A DNA stretch of 64,000 bases, from NCBI RefSeq assembly GCF_034006335.1, contig NZ_JAWDIQ010000001.1; one strand, written 5' to 3'. The notes below the pieces were generated by a model that was not told the origin of the DNA, did not search any database, and worked only from the letters and a program-made list of their open reading frames with translations. A program made the translations under genes and the position numbers. The stretch's first letter is position 1; each line of letters begins with the position of its first letter. Shown here in pieces: positions 49,291 through 59,663 of this stretch. This stretch comes from Paracerasibacillus soli (GTDB lineage: Bacteria > Bacillota > Bacilli > Bacillales > Amphibacillaceae).

Positions 49291-50676
49291 ATGAGTACGA
49301 AGTATCAACTAGATACGTTTAAATCGAAACTTACAAACTATTTGGAGCGTGAGAATGCGTTAAAAGGTTCATGGGTTGGGTTAAGTATACGCTCTGCTGG
49401 AACGGGAGAACTGCTATATAGTCAATTAGGGGACCATCGGTTTAAGCCTGCATCGAATATGAAATTACTAACTGCTGCGACGGCTTTATCGGTACTTGGA
49501 GAAACTTATACGTTTTCAACGGAGATATGGTATGATGGGACAATTGAACAAGGAACTTTACATGGGAGCCTATATATAAAAGGTAAAGGTGATCCTACAT
49601 TACTTCCAGAGGATTATGATCAATTTGTAAAACAGATCAAGAAAGCTGGGATAAATAAAATTACTGGAAATATATTTGCTGATGATTCTTGGTATGACGC
49701 GGTTCGTTTGTCAGCTGATATGATATGGAGTGATGAACAATGGTATTATGGTTCGCAGGTATCAGCACTGACGCTTGCACCAAATGGTGATTATGATACG
49801 GGAACAGTGATATTAACAATAACTCCAAATAAACGATTAGGTGAAAAACCGTCAATTTCTGTATATCCGAAAACAGATTATGTACAAATCTTTAATGAGG
49901 CTGTCACTTTACAAGAAGCTGAAGAAGAAGATTTAATAATCGATAGAAAGCATGGTAAAAATGATATTACAATTTCTGGTCATATCGGAATACATGATGA
50001 ACCCCGAAAAGAATGGCTTGCTGTATGGGAACCAACTTTATATGCGATAGCATATTTAAAAGCAGCATTAAATGAGAAGGGAGTAAAGTTAGATGGCATA
50101 TTGACTAGGGGAACTGTTGGACAAACAGCTAAGAAGATATATACCCATCATGCAATTCCACTTGCAGAAATCATCGTACCATTCATGAAATTAAGCAACA
50201 ATGGAATTGGTGAAATACTTGTAAAAGAAATGGGGAAATATGTACATAACGAAGGTAGTTGGGAAAAAGGCTTGCAGGTTTTACAGTACACATTACAAAA
50301 AGAATTTGGACTTGATATTCGTAACCTGCAAATAAGGGATGGATCTGGAATTTCTCATATTAATTTGATACCCCCCAATGAAATTACAAATTTACTTTAT
50401 CGTGTAAAAGAGAAAAAGTGGTTTTCCACATTTCTTCAATCACTTCCAATTAGTGGTGAGGAAAATCGCTTAGTTGGAGGAACGTTACGAAATCGTCTGC
50501 AAGGTTTCCACGTGCAAGCTAAAACAGGGACAATTTACGGCGTTAGCACTTTAGCCGGATATGTGGATGAAATCATATTTTCAATTATGTTAAATCACAT
50601 GCTCGACGAGGAAGAGGGACCACTAATCGAAGACCATATTATAAAATTAATCACAACATATTTAAAAAGACAATGA
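49291..50676 (+). CDS. D-alanyl-D-alanine carboxypeptidase/endopeptidase, PBP4 (DacB/DacC) type
   Basis: Intact ~461-residue peptidoglycan hydrolase of the S13 family. The active-site tetrad is SNMK (Ser55, Lys58), the second motif is LSNNGIGEILVKEM and the third AKTGTIYGVSTLAGY. The inserted domain between motifs 1 and 2 (KGKGDPTLLPEDYDQFVKQI and onward) is the PBP4 hallmark. ATG 49291 sits eight bases after AAAGGATG. There is no signal peptide, even from an in-frame TTG at 49228, which is unusual for an enzyme whose substrate is outside the membrane. Confidence 0.88.
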   Translation: MSTKYQLDTFKSKLTNYLERENALKGSWVGLSIRSAGTGELLYSQLGDHRFKPASNMKLLTAATALSVLGETYTFSTEIWYDGTIEQGTLHGSLYIKGKGDPTLLPEDYDQFVKQIKKAGINKITGNIFADDSWYDAVRLSADMIWSDEQWYYGSQVSALTLAPNGDYDTGTVILTITPNKRLGEKPSISVYPKTDYVQIFNEAVTLQEAEEEDLIIDRKHGKNDITISGHIGIHDEPRKEWLAVWEPTLYAIAYLKAALNEKGVKLDGILTRGTVGQTAKKIYTHHAIPLAEIIVPFMKLSNNGIGEILVKEMGKYVHNEGSWEKGLQVLQYTLQKEFGLDIRNLQIRDGSGISHINLIPPNEITNLLYRVKEKKWFSTFLQSLPISGEENRLVGGTLRNRLQGFHVQAKTGTIYGVSTLAGYVDEIIFSIMLNHMLDEEEGPLIEDHIIKLITTYLKRQ

Positions 50677-50692
50677 AAATAGTTTTAATATG

Positions 50693-50721
50693 TTGCAAGT
50701 CTTTTTTCATTATGTTATGAT
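50693..50721 (+). promoter_or_regulatory. Sigma-A promoter of yhgD
   Basis: TTGCAA (50693-50698), a 17-base spacer and TATGAT (50716-50721) lie 60 bp before the TTG start; the operator follows just downstream. Confidence 0.65.
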
Positions 50722-50735
50722 ACGTTTTGTACAAA

Positions 50736-50758
50736 TGACCAAAACGACCATTTAGTCA
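50736..50758. promoter_or_regulatory. YhgD operator, copy 1
   Basis: TGACC...ACCATTTAGTCA, 23 bp, an imperfect palindrome just past the predicted transcription start of yhgD. Its right half is the exact complement of the left half of copy 2 (51458-51480), and TGACC matches as well. Confidence 0.75.
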
Positions 50759-50782
50759 CAAGAGGAATGAAGGTGAACGTCA

Positions 50783-51355
50783 TTGGCAATTGACCGTAAA
50801 CAACAAATTGTAAATGCAGCGACAAACTCATTTTCTTTGTTTGGTTATAAAGCGACGACAATTGATCAAATTGCGAAGCTTGCTAACGTTGGGAAGGGAA
50901 CCATATATACATTTTATAAAAACAAAGAAGAGCTTTTCGGTGAAATCATTTCCTACTTAATTCATGAAATGAAAACTGCAACAGAAGAAGTTTTAGATGA
51001 AAGCCTGCCTTTTTATGAAAAAGCAGATCGTGCTCTATTTAAATTATTAGAGTTTCGAACAAAGCATCAACTAATGATAAAACTTCTTCAAGAAGAAAAA
51101 GAAATGGGAACACCATTGGTAGCGGAAGAGATTCAACGAATTGAAAATACCATTGTAAATTATATAAAAGGTATCGTTCAAAGAGGAATTGAGCGCGATG
51201 AAATAAAGGAATGCAACCCAGAAATTACAGCCTTTGTCATGTTGAAACTTTATATTGCACTTATTTTTGATTGGGAACAATCAAGGCAACCTTTAGAACA
51301 ATCGGAGATCTCCAAGTTATTTAAATTGTACTTGTTGGAAGGATTATCGAAATGA
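50783..51355 (+). CDS. yhgD: TetR-family repressor, YhgD-like
   Basis: Intact 190-residue protein starting at TTG 50783 behind GAAGGTG. The HTH reads QQIVNAATNSFSLFGYKATT then IDQIAKLANVGKGTIYTFYK, a typical TetR recognition helix. The ligand-binding C-terminal half is all helical. It is placed directly before yhgE as in B. subtilis (yhgD-yhgE). Operators with the same 12-bp half lie in front of both genes, so it likely represses itself and the membrane protein. The ligand is unknown. Confidence 0.85.
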   Translation: MAIDRKQQIVNAATNSFSLFGYKATTIDQIAKLANVGKGTIYTFYKNKEELFGEIISYLIHEMKTATEEVLDESLPFYEKADRALFKLLEFRTKHQLMIKLLQEEKEMGTPLVAEEIQRIENTIVNYIKGIVQRGIERDEIKECNPEITAFVMLKLYIALIFDWEQSRQPLEQSEISKLFKLYLLEGLSK

Positions 51356-51457
51356 TAATCCATTGTTTTCTTTTTTTAATGACCGCCTGAACAAAGTAGT
51401 CATAAATATTGTTGGGGGACAATATTATATTGATATATATTTTTTTTTAACCACCAA

Positions 51458-51480
51458 TGACTAAATGGTTAAAATGGTCA
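51458..51480. promoter_or_regulatory. YhgD operator, copy 2, before yhgE
   Basis: TGACTAAATGGTTAAAATGG then TCA (23 bp). Read on the other strand it is TGACCATTTTAACCATTTAG then TCA, sharing TGACC-A and the full ACCATTTAGTCA half with copy 1. It is 27 bp before the yhgE start. Confidence 0.8.
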
Positions 51481-51506
51481 TAAGTTTGAAGGGAGTCTAT
51501 AATTGT

Positions 51507-53973
51507 ATGGAAAAGTCGATGTTTTTAGCGGAACTGAAGCGCATTTTTACAAATAAAAAAGTGCTCATTCCAATTATTGCTGTTATATTTGTTCCGATAC
51601 TTTATGCAGGGATGTTTCTTTGGTCTTTTGGGATCTGTATGATCACTTAGATGATATGCCAGTTGCTATCGTTAATGAGGATACAGGTGCAACATATGAA
51701 GGGGAACAGTTAGATTTAGGTAATGAACTTGTTGATAAGTTAAAAGAAAATGATGAATTTCAATTTCATTTTGTTTCAAAAGAAGAAGGTTATCGGGACT
51801 TAGAAGATCGTGAATATTATATTTTAGTTGAGATACCAAAAGACTTTTCCAAAAATGCAACAACATTAATGGATCATAACCCTAAGAAGTTACAGCTAAA
51901 ATATGTTCCGAATGAAAGTCATAACTTTCTTTCCTCCCAAATCGGAGAAACAGCTGTAGACCAAATAAAGTCTGCAATTGCTAGTGAAGTATCTGCAACA
52001 TATGCTGAAAATATGTTTGATCAAATTTACGATGTTGCAGATGGACTGCAAACAGCAAGTGATGGCAGTAAGGAACTAAATGATGGCGCAGTAAAACTAG
52101 ATGATGGTGCAAAGGAAATAAAAGATAATTTAGAAGTATTAGCAAGTAGTTCAATCGAATTTGAAAATGGTGTTACAAAAGCACATGAAGGTGTTCATGA
52201 ACTCGAGACCGGTTCGAAAACATTAGCGGATGGAATTGGACAATTATCTGATGCCGGTGATCAGCTATACGGAGCTTCTAAAGATGTTCAAAAAGGTTCA
52301 GAAACGTTAAAACAAGGCGTTTCACAGGCACATGCGGGCATTCAAGAAATGAATGAGAAAGTTCCCGAATTGGTTAGTGGCACAAATCAAGTGCAACAAG
52401 GGTTAAAACAATTCCAACAGCAACTACCTATACAAATGGCAGGGCAAATTGGAAATGAATTACAAGCTAGTGCTGGGAAAATGAATGAAGGTATAAACGA
52501 ATTAAATAAAGGAATTAATAAAGGTTTAAATGAACAATTTGCACCTTCATTGGCTGGCGGTTTAGCTAAAAATATGAGTGAATCAATAGCAAAAAGTACG
52601 ATTACATCTCAAACTGAACAAATTGAAAATATTGTTACTTTATTAAAAATGAATCAAGTAGATGAACAAGTAATACAGACAGTCGTACAGCAGTTAAAAG
52701 AAGCTTCCCCTAGTGAAGAACAATTACAAAAGGGGCTACAAGCGGAACTACAACCTAAAATTGAAGCTGGAGTAAAACAAGGGCTATCCCAGTTTACACC
52801 ACAAGTAGATAAAGGTTTTGCTCAATATAGCGCAGAAGTAAATAAACAATTAACTGGAGCAACAACTGGTCTTGAAAGTCAAATTAAAAAGGCTGTTGAT
52901 CCAACATTCAACCAACTAAGTGGCGGCCTAAATACAATCAATGCTGGACAAAAAGCTTTAAAAGCTGGCATAACTGAACTAGCTCAAGGTGCATCCCAAC
53001 TTGATGAAGGAACAAATGCTTTAGCTTCAGGTCAGCAAGAATATGTTCGTAATATGCAGATGTTTACCGAAAAGCTACAAGAGGCGAAACAAGGTGGAAA
53101 TGAACTTGCTGCTGGAACCCATGAGTTAAATAATGGAATGGTTGAGTTAGCAGATGGATCTGAAAAGATAGCAGAGGGTTCTGGCCAATTAGCAGATGGT
53201 TCAAAAGAGCTTGCGTCTGGTAGTTCCGAGTTACAAGATGGTACGGAGGAGCTACACAGTAAGTTAGATGAAGCCGCGAATGAGGCGAGCGACGTAAATG
53301 CAACTGATGAAACATATGATATGTTTGGTAATCCAGTAGAGATGGAGAAACATGAAATCAATACAGTACCGAATTATGGAACAGGGTTTGCTCCATATTT
53401 CATCTCATTAGGTTTGTTTGTGGGGCGCTACTCATTACAATCGTGTTTAATTTGAGTGAGCCAGCTATTCAACCGCAAAATGGCATATCATGGTTCTTAA
53501 GTAAATTTGGTGTGTTATTATTAGTAGGTGTTGTGCAGGCAATTTTAGTAGATTTAATTTTATTACTTGGATTAGGACTTGAAGTGGAAAATATTCCATT
53601 ATTTATGATGACAACCATTATAACAAGTCTGGTATTTATGACGTTAATTCAAGTACTAGTGACATGGTTGGGAGACCCAGGTCGATTTATCGCCATCGTC
53701 ATTCTTATCCTACAATTAACGACGAGTGCGGGAACATTCCCATTAGAATTAATTCCGAAAGCAATCCAACCGATTAATGCCGCTTTACCGATGACATATA
53801 CAGTTCAAGCATTTAAAGCTGTTATTTCAAGTGGTGATTATTCCTTTATGTGGCATAATATCGGAATACTGTTTATCTATATCGTAGTATGTACTGCTTT
53901 AACTGCTACTTATTTTATCGTGAAAAGCAAGAAAAATGGTCATGCATATGACGAGGATAAGGTTACAGCATAG
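51507..53973 (+). CDS. yhgE: YhgE/Pip-family membrane protein (two frameshifts)
   Basis: ATG 51507 opens MEKSMFLAELKRIFTNKKVL then a first helix IPIIAVIFVPILYAGMFLW. A break near 51638 leads to DHLDDMPVAIVNEDTGATYE. A long outer region follows with many L-x-x-G/DG heptad-like repeats (ASDGSKELNDGAVKLDDGAK; SEKIAEGSGQLADGSKELAS). A break near 53430 joins the C-terminal helices (LSKFGVLLLVGVVQAILVDL; TTSAGTFPLELIPKAIQPIN). Total ~822 residues. Lactococcal Pip is a phage receptor; YhgE otherwise has no settled role, perhaps efflux or envelope stress. Confidence 0.9.
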
Positions 53974-54011
53974 ATCTTTAAAAGCTGATAGAAAAGTCTT
54001 TTAGAATGAAT

Positions 54012-54052
54012 AAACCGCATGGAACCATTTGGTTTCATGTGGTTTTATTATT
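54012..54052 (+). terminator. Intrinsic terminator of yhgE
   Basis: AAACCGCATGGAACC and GGTTTCATGTGGTTT pair almost fully around ATTT and are followed by TATTATTATT. Confidence 0.82.
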
Positions 54053-54113
54053 ATTATGTCTGAACGTCAGTTAATTCTATCTTAAATTATATCGATTATG
54101 CATTCATAAAAAT

Positions 54114-54160
54114 GGTTCTGATTATCAATTTGAAAGATAATCAGAACCTTTATTTTGTTA
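54114..54160. terminator. Perfect 13-bp bidirectional terminator
   Basis: GGTTCTGATTATC (54114-54126) and GATAATCAGAACC (54136-54148) form a perfect stem with a 9-base loop. TTTATTTTG follows on the right and, read leftward, CATTTTTATG. It likely ends the uracil permease transcript. Confidence 0.85.
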
Positions 54161-54199
54161 TTCCTGGATAGTTATGTTCCAGTTACGCTATTTATTAAA

Positions 54200-55511
54200 T
54201 TACGCTTCATCATTAGATAAGTTTAGTACCTCAAGAATTTTAAAAAATAAACTTAGTCCAATTCCAACAACTGTTGCTAAACCCATTCCAGTTAATTCAA
54301 CATTCCCCCATAGTTTAATGGACGCACCACTAATACCAATAACAAGGACAACACAAGTTAAAATTAGATTTTGTGCCTTACTGTAATCAATTTTTGCTTC
54401 AACTAGCATACGTATTCCACTTGCGGCAATAATTCCAAATAAGAGCAAGGAAATACCACCCATTACTGGAGTAGGAATGGAAGAAATTAAGGCAGCCAAC
54501 TTACCAACGAATGAAAGAATAATTGCACATACTGCGGCACCGCCGATTATCCATGTAGAGTATACTCTAGTAATCGCAAGAACACCGATATTTTCTCCAT
54601 ACGTCGTATTCGGTGTCGAGCCAACAAGCTTGATAGCATCGTAGAAACACCATTTCCAATAAAGGAACGGTCTAGTCCTGGATCTTTCATTAAGTCCTTT
54701 TTTACAATATTACTTGTTACAAGTAAATGTCCGATATGTTCTGTATTAAAACTACTGCAGCAGGTAAAATGATGACGATAGCCGACCAGTCAAATTTCAT
54801 TGTGTAAATTTCAGGAAGCGAAAACCAGGATGCTTCCTTTACTAAGCTCCAATCAACTAATCCAAATCCCCAAGCAATTAAATAGCCAGCAATAATTCCA
54901 ATTAATATTGGTATTATTTTCAAAAATCCGCGCAATGTAACCCAACAAACGATTGTTATAAGTAATGTCAAAAATGAAACGAGCGCGACTTTGGAATCCA
55001 TGACCCATACAGATGGATTGATGTCTTCTGGAGCAATCCAACCAGCCATTTCGGTAGCAACCGGAACAAGCTCTAGCCCAATTACAGCTACAATTGCCCC
55101 CATTGCTGCCGGAGGAAAAACAATATCAATCCATGATGTTCCCGCTACTTTAATAAGTAGACCAACAACTGCTAATATCAACCCAACAACTAAAAAACCT
55201 GCTAATGCATATTGGTATCCTTCAACCCCAGAATAATGCCCTAGAACGACTAACACTGGGGAAATAAATGCAAAACTTGATCCTAGATAAGCGGGAATCT
55301 TTCCTTTCGTAATAAAAAGGTAGAGTAGCGTTCCAATCCCATTCATGAGAAGAATGGTTCCGGGATTTACCCCAAATAAGATAGGAACTAAAACAGTTGA
55401 ACCGAACATTGCAAATAAGTGCTGTATGCTTAAAGGTAAACTTTTAAGAAGCGGTAACCGTTCATCAACTTGTATTTCTTTGTAATTTGCCAAACCTATC
55501 ACCTTTTTCAT
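54200..55511 (-). CDS. pyrP: Uracil permease, NCS2 family (several frameshifts)
   Basis: Uracil:proton symporter of the cytoplasmic membrane. ATG 55511 opens MKKVIGLANYKEIQVDERLP then LLKSLPLSIQHLFAMFGSTV, a clear UraA/PyrP N-terminus. Ten or more helices follow, with FPPAAMGAIVAVIGLELVPV. The frame breaks near 54740 and again near 54625; between them lie NTEHIGHLLVTSNIVKKDLM (with the substrate-binding Glu region) and GLDRSFIGNGVSTMLSS, then GSTPNTTYGENIGVLAITRV. Length ~437 residues, normal. A PyrR attenuator precedes it, which supports a pyrimidine role over xanthine. Confidence 0.9.
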
Positions 55512-55542
55512 TTATTTGTTCATCAGTTACCGTTTAAGCAAT

Positions 55543-55663
55543 AGAAAAAGCACTTCACCACAAATGGCAAAGTGCGAAATAAACAGATTCATAGGATGAG
55601 AGAAAAGAGTCATACTACTCATTGCTTTGAATCCGTAACACCTTGCCAGTCTCACAGGACTGA
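55543..55663 (-). promoter_or_regulatory. PyrR-dependent attenuator of the uracil permease gene
   Basis: On the minus strand the leader contains TCAGTCCTGTGAGACTGGCA then AGG (55663-55641), matching the PyrR anti-antiterminator loop (AGTCC-N-G-GAGR-CTGGCAAGG). About 65 bases later GCACTT...AAGTGC with TTTTTCT (55576-55543) forms the terminator, ~35 bp before the start codon. An extended -10 TGGTATAGT lies upstream near 55697-55689. With UMP, PyrR would bind and allow termination. Confidence 0.82.
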
Positions 55664-56038
55664 TTTAAAGGTAACCGTATGAACTTAATATATACTATAC
55701 CACAAGTCTGAGATATTGAAAGTAAAATTATCGATAACATTTGTCTTATATTAGAAGAAAACGAAAACTCTACATATAAAAATGAACGAAGAGATAAATT
55801 TATGATAAAAAAAGTAAAAATGATTATAATATATTTAACAAAAATTATCATTAGCAGACATAATATTCTTAATATGTGTCAAACTAGTTAACATCATTAG
55901 CGTATTTAAAAGAACTTTGTTATGATAAATATGTACTTTTTGAAGTATAAAAGGCGAATTTATTTCGATGTAAAAAAGCGAATTAATATATATTACTTTA
56001 AAAGGTAGTTCGCTTTAAAAAAGGAAGGTGGATTTATT
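55664..56038. other. Divergent intergenic region before ndh
   Basis: AT-rich region with the pyrP promoter at its left end. Near the right end AAAGCGAA (55975-55982 area) pairs with TTCGCTTT (56009-56016) around a 27-base loop, just before the ndh ribosome site GGAAGG. It might be a leader hairpin. The frames seen here are AT-rich noise. Confidence 0.4.
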
Positions 56039-57246
56039 ATGAGTAAGCCAAAAATTGTCGTGCTTGGTGCAGGATATGCTGGATTAATGACGACAAAAAA
56101 ACTAGCCAAACAATTGGCGCCAGAAGAAGCTGAACTCGTACTAGTTAATAAACATAATTACCATTATGAAACAACTTGGTTACACGAAGTTGCAGCTGGA
56201 ACGATTAATCACAATCAAGCAAGATTTATGATTAGTGATGTAGTTAATCCAAATCGAGTTCGCTTAATTTACGATTCAGTAGTAAAAGTAAATAAAGAGG
56301 AAAATAAAGTTGTACTTGAAAATAGTGAACTTACATACGATTATCTTGTAATTGCACTAGGCTTTGTTACGAATACATTCGGAATAAAAGGAATGGAAGA
56401 AAATGCATTCTTTATTCAGGATATTGATGGTTGTCAACTAATTCGTGACCACATTGAGTACAAGTTTGCACAATATAAAAATAGTGAAGAAAAAATGATG
56501 ATGATCTAACCATTTTAGTTGGTGGCGGTGGTTTCACAGGCATTGAACTTGTTGGAGAATTAGTTGAAAAAGTGCCACAACTATGTAAAAAATATGATAT
56601 TGATCGTAGAAAAGCACGTATCATTAATGTTGAGGCAGCACCATCTATTTTGCCTGTTTTCGAAAAAGACCTTGTTGCTTATGCTAAGGAATCTTTAGAA
56701 CGTCGTGGTGTTGAATTTATGATTGGGACTAAAATTACCGAATGTACTGAAGAAGGTTTCGTTGTTGGTGATGATAGCGAACTTGTTAAAGCCGGTACGA
56801 TTGTTTGGACAGGCGGTGTAACTGGTAGTCCGGTACTTTCTGAATCAGGCTTTGAATTAAATAGAGGCAAAGTTACAGTGAACGGTGATCTACGTGCCCC
56901 AGGTGAAGATAATATCTTTATTTTAGGAGATTGTGCTTGGGTGATGAATGAAGCAGAAGGACGCCCATTCCCACCAACAGCACAAGCCGCTATGCAACAT
57001 GCTACAACATGTGCGCATAATATTGCCGCATTACTTCACAACGAGCCTTTACAAAACTTTATTTTTGATGATAAAGGAACGGTAGCTTCATTAGGTATTA
57101 CTGACGGTGTTGGAACAGTATTTGGTGGCACTAAATTAACTGGTAAACCTGCTGCAACGATGAAGAAAGTAGTCGACAACCGCTCAATATTCTTGTTCGG
57201 TGGTGTCAATTTACTTCTTAAAAAGGGGAAAGTTCGTCCATTTTAA
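56039..57246 (+). CDS. ndh: Type II NADH dehydrogenase / NAD(P)/FAD oxidoreductase (frameshifted)
   Basis: Single-subunit NADH:menaquinone reductase feeding the respiratory chain. ATG 56039 opens MSKPKIVVLGAGYAGLMTTK, an FAD Rossmann motif, then HNYHYETTWLHEVAAGTINH. The frame breaks at AAAAAATGATGATGATC near 56500; one added A gives KNDDDLTILVGGGGFTGIEL with the NADH fold. DNIFILGDCAWVMNEAEGRP then FPPTAQAAMQHATTCAHNIA is the FAD-site signature of NDH-2. Length ~403 residues. It resembles B. subtilis YumB/YutJ/Ndh; which paralogue is uncertain. Confidence 0.9.
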
Positions 57247-57283
57247 TTCGTAATTTAGCTCCAAAAAAAGGGAGGAAATGTAT

Positions 57284-57382
57284 ATGAAACGAGGTTCATT
57301 TTATTTTCTACTAAGCATAGCATCATTAATTGGCTATATGTTTGTAAGTAGAAAAATGGAAGACACGCGAGATTTTCGCTAA
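57284..57382 (+). CDS. Small single-helix membrane protein (32 aa)
   Basis: ATG 57284 follows GGGAGGAAATGT. The 32-residue peptide MKRGSFYFLLSIASLIGYMF then VSRKMEDTRDFR has one membrane helix with basic ends. It lies 37 bp after ndh and just before a terminator, so it is cotranscribed with ndh. No family recognised; the good ribosome site and position support expression. Confidence 0.6.
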   Translation: MKRGSFYFLLSIASLIGYMFVSRKMEDTRDFR

Positions 57383-57389
57383 TGATATG

Positions 57390-57430
57390 AAAACCACTTT
57401 AGGTAAAGCTAAGGTGGTTTTTATTTTAGC
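57390..57430 (+). terminator. Intrinsic terminator of the ndh transcript
   Basis: AAAACCACTTTAG and CTAAGGTGGTTTT pair (one G-T) around GTAAAG and are followed by TATTTTAGCTTTTTT. Confidence 0.88.
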
Positions 57431-57617
57431 TTTTTTTACTCTAGTAATGGAATAATTAATAAAAAATATTCATTTTAAACGTTTTACCTCAAAAGGCACT
57501 TCCTTTCCATTAATACCATACCGAACCCTCTATTTACTATTCATATGACGATTAGAATTAGTTGTGATACATGAAATTGTATGATTTATATCATACTAAG
57601 TGTAGAGGAGGCAAGCA

Positions 57618-58483
57618 ATGCGTAAAATTAACATACTTCTGTTTTCAATTTCTATCGTTTTATTTATTCACCCAAGAGGAATTAGTGCGGAACAACTTAT
57701 TATTAAAGATGATAACATTAGTGAAACAGTTTTGTTAGACCATTTTACAATGCCATTTCCTACAGATTTGTTTTTGGATTTACATAAAGTAAATTTGCTT
57801 ATGGACCGACTAGAAGAACAAGTATATAAACAACCAAAGAACGCAAGGTTCGATCAAGACAACAAGATGATATCAGCAAAAACGGGTAAAAAGTTAGATC
57901 GTAATCAATTTATTGATGATTTTTATAGTCAATTTTATCTACGGCAAGAAGAATTTCTACACATTCCTAAAAGGGAAGCAGCCCCACGGGTAGATGATGA
58001 ATTACTTGAAAGTATTAGCAAAAATAAAATACATACCTATACAACTATGTACCAAGAAACAAATAAAGAACGTTCACAAAATATAAAAATTGCAACAGCA
58101 GCAATTGACAGCTATGTTCTATTTCCTGGTGAATCATTTTCGTTTAATAAAGTCGTTGGACAACGAACGGAAGAAAAAGGATATAAACGTGCCCCAGTAA
58201 TCGTTAAAGGTGAATTAGCAGAAGATATCGGTGGAGGTATTTGCCAAGTTTCATCGACATTATTTAATGCTGTTAATTTGAAAGGTATCCAAATGATCGA
58301 ACGGTACTCTCATAGTCGAGAGGTTCCATACGTTCCACCTGGTAAAGATGCGACAGTAAGTTGGTGGGGACAGACTTTGTTTTTAAAAATGAATATAACC
58401 AAGCTTTATTAATTCGTGCCTCAGCAAAAAATGGCAGAATGACGGTGGATATTTATTCATCGGAAAATATGAAAATCAAATAA
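57618..58483 (+). CDS. VanW family protein (frameshifted)
   Basis: ATG 57618 follows AGAGGAGG. A signal peptide (INILLFSISIVLFIHPRGIS) suggests export. The VanW domain reads SYVLFPGESFSFNKVVGQRT, GYKRAPVIVKGELAEDIGGG and ICQVSSTLFNAVNLKGIQMI. The frame breaks near 58371; one added G gives SWWGTDFVFKNEYNQALLIR and a stop at 58483, ~288 residues. VanW occurs in some vancomycin-resistance clusters, but most copies (like B. subtilis YoaR) are unlinked to resistance and of unknown function. No van genes are nearby. Confidence 0.85.
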
Positions 58484-58548
58484 ATTTAGTCCCTCGTTTA
58501 AAACTAGCTAAATATAGTAACAATGGTGAATAGAATGGAGGGAGTTTC

Positions 58549-59663
58549 ATGCTAGAAATTATAAATATAGATAAAGCGCTAACTAAGGTATTGGAAAAGC
58601 ATAATTTTGAAGGATTATCTATCCTACGAGAGGAATTTAAACGAGGGCATTACCCGAATGTTGTTGCCAAAATAGGGGATTTTAGAAAACAAAATAAAGT
58701 TGGATTAGATGTAGAACATTTACTCTGCTATATGGAAGCAATTTCTTATGCAGAGATGAAAGAATATATTTCCTCTAAAGAAATAATTCAAAAGCAATAT
58801 GAACAAAGGACCAATGCTACAAGCGATGAACTGATTATATTAGGCCAAATCGCTTTTTTAAGCGATCATAAATTATGTCGACGAATTATGTCGAAAGTCG
58901 TCATGATGTGTGAAAGAGAAGGAGCAAATGAAATAAAACTTGCACGTTGTTATATGATTCTTGGGGAAGCAGAGGAGAATTTGGATAAATTTATTAGGGC
59001 GAATAAATATTACAAAAAGGCCTTAAAACATTTTGATAATCTTGCCGAAGATAAATATCAACTCATTTTGCACTTCAAGATTGGCCAAAATTATGCGAAA
59101 GTTAACGAAGTAGAAGAGGCAATTGCTTATTTGACTAAAGCTCGTGCAATTGCTGAACAAAAGAAAAACATAATGTGTTGCTTCATAGTACGATTAGTCT
59201 TGCGAAATTATACACATTGGAAGAAAATAAACAGCTTGTTTACAACTTGTTAAAAGAAGCTTTAACAATATTGAGTGAAGGAAACAATCGTAACACAGTC
59301 TTATTTGCTGAGGTTTTAACAGACATTGGTTATTATCATTTTTATGATGAAAACTATGAGTTGGCGATACCGTTCTATGATCAGGCAACACGTCTATATG
59401 AACAGCAAGTTCTACGCCCATCTACTAAATTAGGGATGATATATATGCAGTTTGCATACTGTTTTGAAAAACAAAATAAACCAAATCATCTAGTCGCCAC
59501 AGAATACTATGAAAAGGCGATAACATACTTTAAACAAGGTAATAATCAGCAACTACTCGAAGAAGCATTGGCAGATGTTATTACATACTTTGAACGAGTT
59601 AACAATAAGAAGAAGAAACGGCAATACGAGGATAAAATGGTCCAAATGTTGAAAGCTCAATAA
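58549..59663 (+). CDS. Tetratricopeptide-repeat protein (frameshifted)
   Basis: ATG 58549 follows GGAGGGAGTTTC. The protein is all helical, with TPR units such as LARCYMILGEAEENLDKFIR then ANKYYKKALKHF, FKIGQNYAKVNEVEEAIAYL then TKARAIA, and VLTDIGYYHFYDENYELAIP then FYDQATRLY. A small indel near 59180 splits two frames; joined, the length is ~371 residues. The layout resembles Rap/PlcR-type regulator or adaptor TPR proteins, but no HTH is seen at the N-terminus. Function unknown. Confidence 0.75.

Noticed and set aside
55615..55851. 78-codon minus-strand frame between pyrP and ndh
   Set aside because: AT-rich Phe/Ile translation overlapping the PyrR leader; no ribosome site.
55973..56018. 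Hairpin before ndh as a possible riboswitch
   Set aside because: A single 8-bp stem without conserved aptamer blocks; noted only as a possible leader hairpin.
57618..58483. VanW gene as evidence of glycopeptide resistance
   Set aside because: No vanHAX, vanRS or vanY neighbours; lone VanW proteins are common in Bacillales.
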